Source: Ktedonobacter sp. SOSP1-85 (GTDB lineage Bacteria > Chloroflexota > Ktedonobacteria > Ktedonobacterales > Ktedonobacteraceae). From it: a stretch of 64,000 bases of DNA. The position numbers were made by a program, and so were the translations under genes. Positions 1 through 8,024 of the stretch are shown in pieces (the first letter of the stretch is position 1; each line of letters starts with the position of its first letter). Below the pieces are notes generated by a model. It was given only the letters and a program-made list of their open reading frames with translations. It was not told where the DNA came from and did no database searches. The stretch is from positions 1,922,001-1,986,000 of the forward strand of contig NZ_BNJI01000003.1 of the NCBI RefSeq assembly GCF_016587415.1, given 5' to 3'.

Positions 1-201
1 CGCACCGGGCGTATACGCGACAACTGCGCTTTCACGCTCGCTGAGGCGAACGACCCATACGTCGTCGGAGAGCGCACGCAGTTTCTCTGCACGCAACGCT
101 GGCACACGTTCAGGGGAGTGCCCATAGAACTCACATGCCGCCTGGATGACCTCCATCGGAGGTTGTGTCATTTGACGTCGAAAGAGAGCAAGTAGGCTCA
201 T
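1..201 (-). CDS. Hypothetical protein, N-terminal part (runs off left edge)
   Basis: An open frame starts at the ATG at 201 on the minus strand and stays open for 67 codons to the window edge, so its C-terminus is missing. A ribosome binding site (AAAGGA) sits a few bases upstream. The visible part begins MSLLALFRRQ and holds a helical segment and 'ALRAEKLRALSDDVWVVRL'. No signal peptide or membrane segment is seen, and I do not recognise the family. The start site and codon pattern make it a likely real gene. Confidence 0.6.
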   Translation of the reverse strand, partial: MSLLALFRRQMTQPPMEVIQAACEFYGHSPERVPALRAEKLRALSDDVWVVRLSERESAVVAYTPGA

Positions 202-554
202 GATGTTTCCTTTCGCTTGTAAACAAGAGAAGGTGACACCAAGGAACGTCCTTGATCGCTGAGCCACAATGATCTCTTACTTGATGTTCCTGGCCTGACT
301 GTTAAGCCTGTACTTGATACTTCCTTCCCCGCTCCCAACCGGCCCTTTCCGGCTTTGCTCTCTTTTTTATCTTAGGAGGCAGTACGTGGACGCGAGTTCG
401 AGGGACCAAGCCTCAATCACAGTGGAGGCTCTATATTTCTCCACTCACTCTATTCAACGAACACGTCAGGGGCGAGGTCACACACTAAGTGTATATTACA
501 CACTTTTAACAGCCTTTTAACAGAGTATTCACATTGCTCCAAGTGTGGCCATTT
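202..554. other. Intergenic region, no gene recognised
   Basis: No convincing coding frame in this stretch; the one 68-codon frame lacks a ribosome binding site and family resemblance. At 487-505 there is an AAGTGT-7nt-ACACTT inverted repeat that could be an operator for the leftward gene at 201, but nothing else supports this. Confidence 0.4.
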
Positions 555-944
555 TCAAAAGGCATGCAGATGGAGGGTTCGTTCGCGGGGACCATCTAGC
601 TCCACCAGGATTACGCTCTGCCAGGTACCGAGCATCAGCCGACGATCTGAGAAAGGGACCACGAGACCGGGGCCAAGAATCGACGAGAGTAGGTGATCGG
701 GAGTATGATGTGGGTCATGTGGATGGCGATACGAGAGATGGGGGAGCATATGGCGTAGGGCATCGAGCAGGTCCAGGTCCGTTCCCGGGTCCAGGTCGGC
801 CGTGGTTAACGCGCAGGTCGTATGGGCGACAAAGATGGAGCAGAGTCCATCCTCCGGGCCTTCCTGGCGCAGATAGCGTTCAATAGTGTCAGTAATATCA
901 ATTACCTGGTCTTTTTTCTGAGTTCTTACGCTAATGGTCTTCAT
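555..944 (-). CDS. yjbQ: YjbQ/UPF0047 family protein
   Basis: A 129-residue protein matching the YjbQ/UPF0047 family in length and pattern: N-terminal strand MKTISVRTQ, central 'FVAHTTCALTTADLDPGTDLDLL', a histidine cluster 'HLSYRHPHDPHHTPDHLLSSILGPGLVVPF' and C-terminal 'LMLGTWQSVILVELDGPRERTLHLH'. The family is a small trimeric beta fold; E. coli YjbQ has been linked to weak thiamine-phosphate synthase activity, and the true role is unclear. The ATG at 944 has a good GGAGG site six bases upstream. It points away from the iscB remnant, so it is probably a stand-alone gene. Family assignment is firm, function is not. Confidence 0.85.
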   Translation of the reverse strand: MKTISVRTQKKDQVIDITDTIERYLRQEGPEDGLCSIFVAHTTCALTTADLDPGTDLDLLDALRHMLPHLSYRHPHDPHHTPDHLLSSILGPGLVVPFSDRRLMLGTWQSVILVELDGPRERTLHLHAF

Positions 945-1048
945 CCTATGCCTCCAGGAGATGATTACGTGTTACAGTTAGTCATAGCACGCCCATCCCA
1001 GGCGAAAGGTTTTATGTCAGCGACCCCACAGGTGAACCTGTACCGGGC

Positions 1049-1764
1049 TTGGCCAAATGGGAATATCGGTGCGCCTACTGCCAGGCTACTGGCGTCGCGC
1101 TCGGGATCGATCACGTGGTGCCCCAGAGTCGAGGGGGAAACGACCGGATCGCCAACCTGGTGATCGTCTGCCATCCATGTAACCAATGCAAAGCCGATCA
1201 AACGCTCGAAGCGTTCCTGGCCGATCGGCCGGAGGTGCTTGCGCGGGTGCAGGCACAGCGCAAAGCGCCCCTGAGGGACGCCGCCGCGGTGAACAGTACG
1301 AGGTGGGCGCTCTACGAGAGTCTCAAGAGGCTGGGGATGCCGCTGGAAACCGGCTCTGGCGGGCTCACCAAGTGGAACAGGACAAGCCGGAATCTCCCGA
1401 AGAGGCACTGGATCGATGCGGCCTGCTGCGGACGCTCCACGCCCGAATGCCTGCGGATCCAGCACGTGCGCCCCTGGAACATCGAGGCGAGGGGTCGGCA
1501 GGCCAGGGCATGGTGAACGTCGATGAGCAGGGGTTCCAGGTCGGACGAGCCAAGGGGCCGAGCCGGGTGCAGGGCTTTTGCACCGGAGACCCGGTCCGCG
1601 CCCGTGTCACGAGAGGGAAGAAAGTCGGGGTGTATGTAGGGCGGGTTGCCATCAAAAGCGATGGGTACTTCAAGCTCACGGGTCGTCCGTTCGGCATGGT
1701 CGAGGGCATTCACGCCCGCTATTGTACGCCGTTACACCAAAAAGACGGCTATGCCTATTTGTAG
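1049..1764 (+). pseudogene. iscB: IscB RNA-guided nuclease, C-terminal remnant with a 1-base frameshift
   Basis: The first frame (to 1516) holds an HNH module, CAYC..IDHVVPQSRGG..NLVIVCHPCNQ, followed by RuvC-III features: 'AAVNSTRWALYESL', 'GSGGLTKWNRTSRNLPKRHWIDAACCG'. It then meets a stop at 1514-1516. A second frame continues 'MVNVDEQGF..GPSRVQGFCTGDPVRARVTRGKKVGVYVGRVAIKSDGYFKLTG..YCTPLHQKDGYAYL', the usual IscB C-terminal part. The switch sits near 1510; one missing base in 'gggcatggtg' would join the two. The N-terminal PLMP, RuvC-I, bridge helix and RuvC-II are absent: only 104 bases separate this from the oppositely oriented yjbQ start. In IscB systems the guide (omega) RNA lies upstream of the gene, so it would be lost too. 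Inactive as a nuclease. Confidence 0.85.
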
Positions 1765-1785
1765 GGAGAGGCGGCGCTTCTCCCC

Positions 1786-1801
1786 CAGGCGTGAACGCCT
1801 G
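1786..1801. repeat. Hairpin at the right end of the IscB-bearing element
   Basis: CAGGCG-TGAA-CGCCTG forms a perfect 6-bp stem with a 4-base loop, 22 bases after the iscB stop codon. Hairpins at this place are typical of the right end of IS200/IS605-type elements that carry IscB, where TnpA recognises them. I infer that this marks the end of the dead element. Confidence 0.5.
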
Positions 1802-1984
1802 TCTTTTACCCACATTTTACAATCAGATTTTGTGGAATAGTACAGGAGGCCAACTCCCCTGTTAAGTGTTTCACAAACACATGTATAGCGATTGGCTTGT
1901 GAAGCCCCTCCAAATGGCATCATCCAGCGGCTTAGAGACGATAGAGCCATGCTGACGGCAGTACGGAAAAACGTTGGTCGTTGC

Positions 1985-2188
1985 CTATTTTTGGATATAG
2001 AGTCCGAACAGAAAGCCGACGTTATACGCCAGGCGTTGTGACTCGTCAGCCATAAAATCGCGTATAAAGGTTACTAACTCCATATCCGTGATTGGCCGCG
2101 TGTCGCGGTAGATCGCGCTCTGTCCAGCCTGAAAACCGGCGCGTACGTCAGGGGGCTCCAGATTGAACGGTAGTTGCAAGGTGGTCAT
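1985..2188 (-). CDS. Small hypothetical protein (67 aa), translationally coupled
   Basis: A 67-residue soluble protein (starts MTTLQLPFNLEPPDVRAGF, ends LFGLYIQK) of unknown family. Its ATG overlaps the stop codon of the upstream minus-strand ORF (ATGA at 2185-2188) and is preceded by a near-ideal GGAGGTGAT. The overlap implies translational coupling with that ORF and argues that both are genuine genes. No motif allows a functional call. Confidence 0.6.
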   Translation of the reverse strand: MTTLQLPFNLEPPDVRAGFQAGQSAIYRDTRPITDMELVTFIRDFMADESQRLAYNVGFLFGLYIQK

Positions 2189-2535
2189 TTCATCACCTCC
2201 GGCGGTTGCTTGCTGAAACGGTCGTCTTTCGTGCCGTACAGGGTGACACCGATGGGGCTGCCTTCGGTGCCAACGGTCACATCGGGTATACCGTCGCTGT
2301 TCACATCGCGGGTTTCAAACACCACGACGGCGTTGTCGGTAGCGGATTGCAACATAAAGGTCTGGGCTTTCTTGGGGTGTCCCTCGGGAATGTCGTACAC
2401 CGTCACAAAGCCCCGGTAGACTTCACCGACCAAGTGATGTCACGACTGGTCGTAGTGGCTCAGGTGGTTGTCGTTAAAGTGCCATTGGGTTTGGAGACCG
2501 TTCCAGATTGGTAACAGCACATTGACGGTAAACAT
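2185..2535 (-). pseudogene. Hypothetical protein interrupted by an in-frame TGA
   Basis: From an ATG at 2535 the frame reads MFTVNVLLPIWNGLQTQWHF..HYDQS, meets TGA, then continues in the same frame 'HHLVGEVYRGFVTVYDIPEG' to the stop at 2185. A TTG at 2433 could restart the second part (82 aa), but no clear ribosome binding site is visible there. The second part contains 'DVNSDGIPDV', an EF-hand or dockerin-like Asp/Asn loop. TGG (Trp) would fit the position of the TGA. It is coupled by overlap to the 67-residue ORF downstream. Either a nonsense mutation or a short gene starting at 2433. Confidence 0.5.
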
Positions 2536-2735
2536 GATGTGATTTGCCAGACGCTTTAGCCTTATCTGAGCTAAAGAAAGAGGAAAGGAAGGAAGCGAAG
2601 TGCTCTTCAAACCACGGTGCGTTCTACGGAAGGCTCAGCCGTGCCCATGTCAAAGAGCAACTGAAATTGCTCAAAGGAGAACGATCTTTCTCATACTGTG
2701 AAGCGCGAGATGCGCGAGATGCAGGGCAAACTCTC

Positions 2736-2766
2736 TTGACATTGCCGTAGCGTCAAACTGTACACT
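2736..2766 (+). promoter_or_regulatory. MerR-type promoter and operator for the MerR gene
   Basis: TTGACA (2736-2741) and TACACT (2761-2766) are separated by 19 bp, the long spacer typical of promoters controlled by MerR proteins. TTGAC-11nt-GTCAA (2740 to 2752 inner edges) forms an inverted repeat over the -35 and first half of the spacer. It lies 32 bp upstream of the MerR start, so autoregulation is likely. The same core recurs at 3690-3720. Confidence 0.75.
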
Positions 2767-2798
2767 CTCTGTAGAGAACTCTCCAAGGAGGAATTGAT

Positions 2799-3653
2799 AT
2801 GTTTCGTATCGGCGAATTCTCCCAAATCGCCCGGGTCTCAGGTCGTCTGCTGCGGTACTACGATGAGATTGGTCTGCTGAGTCCCCAGTCTATCGACCCG
2901 GAAACGGGATATCGCTACTACAGCGCACGGCAACTGCCTCGGCTCAATCGCATTCTGGTTCTGAAAGAACTCGGCTTATCATTGGAACACATTGCTCGGC
3001 TCTTGGATCAGGAGACCTCTGTCGATGAAATTCGAGGGATGCTGACCTTACGCAAAGCCCAGATCGAGCAATCGGTTCAGCAAGAGATGGAGCGATTGCG
3101 CGTCGTGGAGAGCAGGTTGCAGCAGATCGACACCCATGGGCAGATGCAGGAGCCTGACGTGATCCTGAAAGCGGTGGAAGCCTCGCCCTTTCTTGGGTAT
3201 CGCTGCGTGCTGCCCGGCATGGACGCGATACAGCATCTCGTTCGCAGAATCGCCACCGCTGTTCCGGCAATGGTGGGACGCAACAGCCTTGGTCATATCA
3301 CCATCATCATCCATTCCCCCATGTATGATCCCGAAGCACTCGATGTCGAAGTCGGCTACCTGCTCACCCAGAAAGGTCCACAGTCGGTTGAACTCTCTGA
3401 GGAATGTCTGCTCACTATGCGTACATTGCCAGCAATTGAGACAATGGCAACACTTGCACACGTCGGGCGGGTCAGTGACAGCCACAGGAGTTATGGAGCA
3501 CTGGCGACTTGGATGGAACACCATGGGTGGCAGATCAGCGGAGCGGGGCGAGATATCCTTCTCCAACTGCCACAGTCGGAGGAACAGGACGAAGCAGTGA
3601 TCGAGATTCAACTGCCAGTGACCAGGTTCGATCATCCTGCCCTTCTCACCTGA
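2799..3653 (+). CDS. MerR family transcriptional regulator with GyrI-like effector domain
   Basis: A 284-residue protein. Residues 1-70 are a MerR helix-turn-helix: 'FRIGEFSQIARVSGRLLRYYDEIGLL' and the wing 'DPETGYRYYSARQL'. Residues 75-115 form the dimerisation helix. From about residue 120 a GyrI/AraC-effector-like ligand domain follows, as in BltR-type multidrug sensors ('VILKAVEASPFLGYRC' and 'MATLAHVGRVSDSHRSYGALATWMEHHGWQISG'). AAGGAGG precedes the ATG by 7 bases. The promoter just upstream has a 19-bp spacer, and an almost identical promoter stands before the carbonic-anhydrase-like gene, so it probably controls both. The effector is unknown; the family usually binds small lipophilic molecules. 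Confidence 0.9.
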   Translation: MFRIGEFSQIARVSGRLLRYYDEIGLLSPQSIDPETGYRYYSARQLPRLNRILVLKELGLSLEHIARLLDQETSVDEIRGMLTLRKAQIEQSVQQEMERLRVVESRLQQIDTHGQMQEPDVILKAVEASPFLGYRCVLPGMDAIQHLVRRIATAVPAMVGRNSLGHITIIIHSPMYDPEALDVEVGYLLTQKGPQSVELSEECLLTMRTLPAIETMATLAHVGRVSDSHRSYGALATWMEHHGWQISGAGRDILLQLPQSEEQDEAVIEIQLPVTRFDHPALLT

Positions 3654-3689
3654 GTTGCTGCCGCTGATCGATGTATTGGAACGTGGGGC

Positions 3690-3720
3690 TTGACTTTGCC
3701 GTTACGTCAAACGGTATGCT
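3690..3720 (+). promoter_or_regulatory. Second MerR-type promoter, upstream of the carbonic anhydrase gene
   Basis: TTGACT (3690-3695) and TATGCT (3715-3720), again 19 bp apart. The TTGAC-11nt-GTCAA dyad is repeated, with nearly the same interior (TTGCCGTTACGTCAAAC here, TTGCCGTAGCGTCAAAC in the MerR promoter). This is the likely site by which the MerR protein controls the 3849 gene and perhaps the NmrA-like gene after it. Confidence 0.7.
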
Positions 3721-3848
3721 CATTCTGTCAATTGCATGAAGCTTCATGCCGCTCCTACAAGGTATACTGACATCTCGTTAAGCGCATGTCTAGATAACTA
3801 CGCAACATAACTGCCATTCATGAAATGTATTGGTAAAGGAGAAACGAT

Positions 3849-4397
3849 ATGACAACTTTTGACGCATTGATAGAACGTAACCAGGACTTCGCTTCCCATC
3901 GTTTCCTGAAGGATTTACCCCTGATGCCGACCTTGAGGGCCATGATTATTGGCTGTGTTGATCCGCGCGTCGATCCGGCTCTTCTGCTGGGCCTGGGTCT
4001 CGGAGAGGCGGTCGTGATACGCAATGTTGGTGGGCGAATCACTCCAGCGACGTTGCAGACCATGGGGATGCTGGGTAGGGTAGCCCAGAGTGAAAAAGGC
4101 AATCCTGCGGGCGAGTTTCACCTTATCGTTCTTCAGCATACCCAATGCGGGATTGCTCGCCTCGAAGGAGACCCTGACATGCTGGCGAGCTACTTTGGCA
4201 TTGGCAAAGAAGGTGTGACGGCCAAAGCGATTACTGATCCTCACGCAGCGGTGGCGGTCGATGTGGCTGCGCTCAAGGCGAACCCTGCCCTGCCTGGTAC
4301 CTGGCTTGTTTCTGGACTCGTCTATGATGTGACGACAGGGCTGGTCGAGGTCGTCGTGCCACCGGCTCCCCTCGCGTCACCTGAGAGCAATGAGTAA
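3849..4397 (+). CDS. Beta-carbonic anhydrase-like protein
   Basis: A 182-residue protein with the zinc site of beta-class carbonic anhydrases: Cys36-Val-Asp38-Pro-Arg40 and His97-Thr-Gln-Cys100-Gly, plus 'VIRNVGGRIT'. The enzyme reversibly hydrates CO2 in the cytoplasm. The order and spacing of the ligands are right and the length fits the short beta-CA group, although the C-terminal part is divergent. AAGGAG stands 7 bases before the ATG. It follows a MerR-type promoter (3690-3720), an unusual control for this enzyme, suggesting it is part of a drug or stress response rather than housekeeping. Family assignment good; activity not shown. Confidence 0.85.
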   Translation: MTTFDALIERNQDFASHRFLKDLPLMPTLRAMIIGCVDPRVDPALLLGLGLGEAVVIRNVGGRITPATLQTMGMLGRVAQSEKGNPAGEFHLIVLQHTQCGIARLEGDPDMLASYFGIGKEGVTAKAITDPHAAVAVDVAALKANPALPGTWLVSGLVYDVTTGLVEVVVPPAPLASPESNE

Positions 4398-4486
4398 GAA
4401 GCACATTTGGTCATTCAAGTCACCTTTGGGCGCATCTCACAGAGTTCTGTGGCATCTCTCCACGTATCAAACAGGAACTCCATCTC

Positions 4487-5572
4487 ATGAGTAAACCAAG
4501 AATCCTTGTTCTGACAGCCGCCGGAAGAACTGGCATGCCCGGTGCGCTTCAACTCCTGGACGAAGGCTTTCCCGTCACCGCCTTTGTGCATCGAGCCGAT
4601 CAGCGAAGCGAACGCCTCAAGGCGAAAGGCGCGGATATCATCGTCGGCTCGCTCACGGACATCAACGATATGAGAACAGCGATGGCCGGTGCTAGGCGGG
4701 CCTACTTCTGTGTGCCCAATGAGGCAGGGTATCTCAAAGCGGCAGCCATCTTTACGGTGGTCGCGGCTGAGCAACAATTGGAAACCGTCGTCGCCATGAG
4801 CCAGTGGCTGTCCAATCCCAATCACCCTTCCGTCCACACACGCGAGGTCTGGCTAGCTGACAGGTTGTTTGCAATGTTACCGGGAACCGCCGTGACCTAC
4901 ATCAACCCCGGATTTTTCGCGGACAACGAGATGCAAGTCTTACCGTTCGCCGCTCAATTTGGGTTGTTGTCCTTGCCTTATGGCACAGGCCTCAACGCGC
5001 CTCCTTCCAACGAAGATATGGCCCGTGTGGTGGCTGAGATTCTCGCGAGGCCAGAAGGACACGCGGGAAAGATGTATCGCCCTACTGGTCCAAAGCTGTT
5101 GTCTCCGCAAGACATCGCGGCCATCCTCGGCAAGGTACTTGGGCGGGAGGTCACGTACCGCAATGCTCCGATGCGGATGCTGTCGAAGATCATGAGAGAC
5201 CGCTTGTCTCTTTACAACCTTGCCGCGTATTCGCAATACGTGATCGATTACCAGAAGAATGCGTTTGCCGTTAATGCGCCGACGGATGTGGTTCGCCGCA
5301 TCACGGGGAGAGAGGCGGAGGATTTTGAGACCATCGCGAGACGCTATGTTGCCACCACAGAGGGAGCCAGGCTCAGCTTCGCCACACAGTTCAAGCTCAT
5401 GCTGGGGTTGATCATCTCGATACTCCGTCCAGCACCGCGAACGGCTCCCTACCTCGCTCTCGGTGAATTTTCCGAGAGATCGCATGTGGCTTTCAGCGCG
5501 GACTCACCTCAATGGCGTCAAAGCCACGAACCGCAAGCAAACGAGCCATCAGGAGAGAAACCAGCGTTCTAG
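4487..5572 (+). CDS. NmrA-like NAD(P)-binding protein
   Basis: A 361-residue protein of the NmrA/atypical SDR group. The N-terminus 'RILVLTAAGRTGMPGALQLLDEGFPVTAFVH' is the Rossmann strand and nucleotide loop, followed by 'GADIIVGSLTDINDMRTAMAGARRAYFCVP'. No canonical YxxxK pair is seen, as usual in NmrA proteins that sense NAD(P) or reduce quinones. Residues beyond about 300 form a C-terminal tail longer than in typical 290-residue members. It starts 89 bp after the carbonic-anhydrase gene on the same strand with no clear terminator between, so it may share the MerR-controlled transcript. Confidence 0.8.
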   Translation: MSKPRILVLTAAGRTGMPGALQLLDEGFPVTAFVHRADQRSERLKAKGADIIVGSLTDINDMRTAMAGARRAYFCVPNEAGYLKAAAIFTVVAAEQQLETVVAMSQWLSNPNHPSVHTREVWLADRLFAMLPGTAVTYINPGFFADNEMQVLPFAAQFGLLSLPYGTGLNAPPSNEDMARVVAEILARPEGHAGKMYRPTGPKLLSPQDIAAILGKVLGREVTYRNAPMRMLSKIMRDRLSLYNLAAYSQYVIDYQKNAFAVNAPTDVVRRITGREAEDFETIARRYVATTEGARLSFATQFKLMLGLIISILRPAPRTAPYLALGEFSERSHVAFSADSPQWRQSHEPQANEPSGEKPAF

Positions 5573-5601
5573 CACGCCAAATCAGAACAAGGAAGAATGA
5601 G

Positions 5602-5623
5602 GTAGGCCCAGGAGGGGGCCTAC
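5602..5623. terminator. Possible transcription terminator after the NmrA-like gene
   Basis: GTAGGCCC-6nt-GGGCCTAC is a perfect 8-bp stem 29 bases after the stop at 5572. No clear T-run follows, so it may be a weak terminator or only an mRNA-end hairpin. Confidence 0.35.
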
Positions 5624-5829
5624 TGGTAAATGTCCTCCGATATGAGCAGGTTTAGCCCTTCGACATAAGCACTTGCCCTCCAATGTGAGCGACTTCAACC
5701 AATTTACTTGAGCAAACTGCTTCACATCTGGGATATCATCAGAAAAAGTTGTAAATACCCCGAATACTGTTGGTAGTTGCCGCATCCTTGTCGTCTGGAT
5801 AGGCTCTGCCATTGGTGCGACGCATTCCG

Positions 5830-6426
5830 TTATGTCACTGTGACGACAGGAGACAAGCCAGCAACGACGATGGCCAACACATGATGGGCCATGACCTCTT
5901 TCGAGATGCTTTGGTCTCCACCGCTCCATCGCGTTGCGGGACCGAAGATCGCCCAACTGAGAGCCTGTGCCGTGGTTTCGATGGTCTCCTCTGGCAAGGG
6001 AATCTCTGATGGAATCTGCTGGAGCCAGCGCAAAAGGAGATCATAGAGTTCCTGCTGAATCGTCATCTCATAAAGTAGCTCAAACTGCCTATTGGATGGC
6101 CTGTAATACCGACGCGAGAGCGCCATAAAGTCGAATACGGCCAAGATCAGGAGGTGCAAGGTCTCCTTCTGCAAGCTGGAAGAGGGAGGGAGTTTGTTCG
6201 TGAGGGCCCGTTGAAACTTCTCGCGTGACCAGTCCGCCATAAGCGCATATTTGTCTTCAAAGTGTGCATAAAACGTGGCCCGGTTGACGGTGGCGCGCAT
6301 GGCGATCTCCTGGATGGAAATGGAGTGGATATTGCGCTTTTCCTGGACCAGGGCCATGAACGCCTTTAGCAGCAACTGGCGGGTCCGCTGCACTCGTGGG
6401 TCGCTGGAATTTCCAACTCTGGACAT
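5830..6426 (-). CDS. TetR/AcrR family transcriptional regulator
   Basis: A 198-residue TetR-type repressor. The DNA-binding domain is clear: 'DPRVQRTRQLLLKAFMALVQEKRNIHSISIQEIAMRATVNRATFYAHFEDKYALMADW'. The C-terminal ligand domain is the short form common in Chloroflexota and Firmicutes. GAGGAA precedes the ATG. It is divergent from the PPOX-like flavoprotein at 6687, with two inverted repeats between them, so that gene is the probable target. A fragment resembling its N-terminus lies at about 7160-7225. Confidence 0.9.
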   Translation of the reverse strand: MSRVGNSSDPRVQRTRQLLLKAFMALVQEKRNIHSISIQEIAMRATVNRATFYAHFEDKYALMADWSREKFQRALTNKLPPSSSLQKETLHLLILAVFDFMALSRRYYRPSNRQFELLYEMTIQQELYDLLLRWLQQIPSEIPLPEETIETTAQALSWAIFGPATRWSGGDQSISKEVMAHHVLAIVVAGLSPVVTVT

Positions 6427-6557
6427 CTTTTTCCTCGCAATCGTTCAATCGTGCACGCCCCCAGAAAACCAACACGTTCCCCTTCCTGTTGTCTATGCAA
6501 CGATCCGCGCTCTTTGCTGATTGCGCGAACGCGTGGGCGTGCCTTATCCTTCCAATT

Positions 6558-6599
6558 GTGTAGTATACACGAAAACGTTGCTTACACAACGCTGTTGTG
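6558..6599. promoter_or_regulatory. Two inverted repeats between divergent TetR and PPOX genes
   Basis: GTGTA-GTA-TACAC (6558-6570) and CACAAC-GCT-GTTGTG (6585-6599) are perfect dyads in the 260-bp divergent intergenic region. Size and place fit TetR operators. The second resembles the GTTGT-TGA-ACAAC dyad in front of the other TetR gene (9611-9623). Confidence 0.5.
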
Positions 6600-6686
6600 C
6601 GCTGACAAACCTCTCCATGAGCCGGGTGAGGTTCGGGTGCAGCAGCTCTTCCTGGTCAAACTAGCAAAAAAGGAGGCGCATTCAAC

Positions 6687-7109
6687 ATGGATCGAGATGC
6701 ATTACAAGCATTTCTCGCACAACCTCATGATGCCATCATTTCAACGAACCGGGTGGGGAAAGGCTCTCAACTCAATCCCGTCTGGTTTGTATGGGATGGT
6801 GAATCGTTCCTCTTTAGCACCCAAAAAGCGAGCGTCAAATATGCCAATATCGTGCGTGATCCCAACATCTCGGTGATTGTCAATGATCCAGTCACACATA
6901 CCTATGTGGTGACCTACGGACGCGCTGAGATTGTTGGACTTGAGCGTTATCCTGAGCTTTGGAACGCGATTGTGGAGAAATATATCCCAGCAGATCAACG
7001 TCAGCAATTCTCAGCGGCATCCTGGACCCAGGCCACCCAGCGGGCTTCTCGCGTGGTCATTGTGCTCAAGCCGGAAAAGGTGGTTAGTCGGGTCTGGGCT
7101 GCTCTTTAG
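6687..7109 (+). CDS. PPOX-class (pyridoxamine phosphate oxidase-like) flavoprotein
   Basis: A 140-residue split-beta-barrel protein: 'FLAQPHDAIISTNRVGKGSQLNPVWFVWDGESFLFSTQKASVKYANIVRDPNISVIVNDP' is the standard N-terminal half of PPOX/F420-dependent family proteins. These bind FMN or F420 and reduce small molecules such as quinones. An AAGGAGG site precedes the ATG. It is divergent from the TetR gene at 5830-6426 and is probably repressed by it. Family assignment firm; cofactor and substrate cannot be told from the sequence. Confidence 0.85.
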   Translation: MDRDALQAFLAQPHDAIISTNRVGKGSQLNPVWFVWDGESFLFSTQKASVKYANIVRDPNISVIVNDPVTHTYVVTYGRAEIVGLERYPELWNAIVEKYIPADQRQQFSAASWTQATQRASRVVIVLKPEKVVSRVWAAL

Positions 7110-7157
7110 CACTGAGCAAGCGAGCAGCAGGGAATGGCTGATGGAACCGGCCCCAGC

Positions 7158-7225
7158 CATCTCAACATGCATGCGTGCAAGCCTCAACTGGCGAGTGCGC
7201 TGCACGCATGCATCGCTGTCACCCT
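7158..7225 (-). pseudogene. Short TetR N-terminus remnant
   Basis: The minus strand reads 'DACVQRTRQLRLARMH', close to 'DPRVQRTRQLLLKAFM' of the TetR at 5830-6426. The DNA also resembles that gene's start (shared 'caactggcg', 'cgctgcac'). Too short to be more than a decayed duplication. Confidence 0.35.
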
Positions 7226-7339
7226 TGGCTCTTTTCATCATTCCACACGCCGCGTTTCGCGTGTCTTCCCAAATGATCACGCACCGCCTTCGCGCATTGA
7301 ACCCCCCTTTCTCCACTTGCTTAACATCCGCATCAATCA

Positions 7340-7680
7340 TCATTTCCTGCCAGCCACGTCCCAATTCGTTTTTCCTGTTGTAGACCAACGCTTGCCCTTC
7401 ACCTCGGTCCGGATTTTGCGGGGCTCGTGCGGTGGGAATCGGAGGATGCCCTTGACTGGGGAGAGCGAACGCGTTCTCGAACAGCCAGGACATTCCACCA
7501 CGGTGACGCCACTGTCCGTAAATTGTTTGAGATCGATGGAACCACCATTCGAGAAAACGTGCATTTGGGTGATGTGCTGGTTTGCACCTGTTCTTTCGCC
7601 GTTTCCACCGTTTGGGGCAGATCGCGATGTTCACTTTCCGGGACGGTTTGCCGTTCGGGCTCTTTTTCATTCGTAATCGG
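7340..7680 (-). pseudogene. Degenerate ORF with a CPGC zinc-knuckle-like motif
   Basis: A minus-strand frame ending at 7340 reads 'HVFSNGGSIDLKQFTDSGVTVVECPGCSRTRSLSPVKGILRFPPHEPRK'. Upstream, a second frame ('ERQTVPESEHRDLPQTVETAKEQVQTST') seems to continue it, so at least one frameshift is present. ECPGC suggests half of a zinc ribbon. It looks like the broken end of a gene of unknown family, sitting between other fragments. Confidence 0.4.
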
Positions 7681-7910
7681 TGTCCTTCTCTCAAGAAGGG
7701 TACGGAACTCTTCATTCTCTAGCATTTTGGCATTAAGAGATGTTTTGAAAAACCAGGGACTAATAGCATTCACCGTAACTTCTTGTGTTGCCCATTCATT
7801 TGCTAACTGATGTGTTAATTGAACGACACCTGCTTTACTTGGTCCGTATGGAGTTCCTGTCGATAAAGTTAAAACAGAAGCAACAGATGCAACATTTACA
7901 ATCCGCTGGT
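7680..7910 (-). pseudogene. SDR oxidoreductase fragment with foreign codon use
   Basis: The minus strand encodes 'RIVNVASVASVLTLSTGTPYGPSKAGVVQLTHQLANEWATQEVTVNAISPWFFKTSL', the centre of a classical short-chain dehydrogenase, with the catalytic Tyr-x-x-x-Lys in YGPSK. Neither the N-terminal nucleotide motif nor a proper C-terminus is present. The codons are AT-rich (GTA, TTA, GCA, ACA), unlike the GC-rich third positions of most genes here, which points to transfer from a low-GC donor. Not functional. Confidence 0.65.
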
Positions 7911-8024
7911 ACTGAGCGAGCAATGAGGCAAAGTTGTCATAGGTCCACGAATGTGTTATGTGCTTCATCTTCGTACACGACAAACCGCAGTGGAGCGTAC
8001 AAAGCAACTTCTGGCTGGAGCCGC

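Noticed and set aside
965..1465. 166-codon frame on the minus strand across the iscB remnant
   Set aside because: It is the antisense shadow of the HNH/RuvC-III coding region; no ribosome site or family resemblance.
2544..2750. 68-codon plus-strand frame before the MerR gene
   Set aside because: It runs into the MerR promoter, has no ribosome site and a biased Lys/Glu/Ala composition; treated as non-coding.
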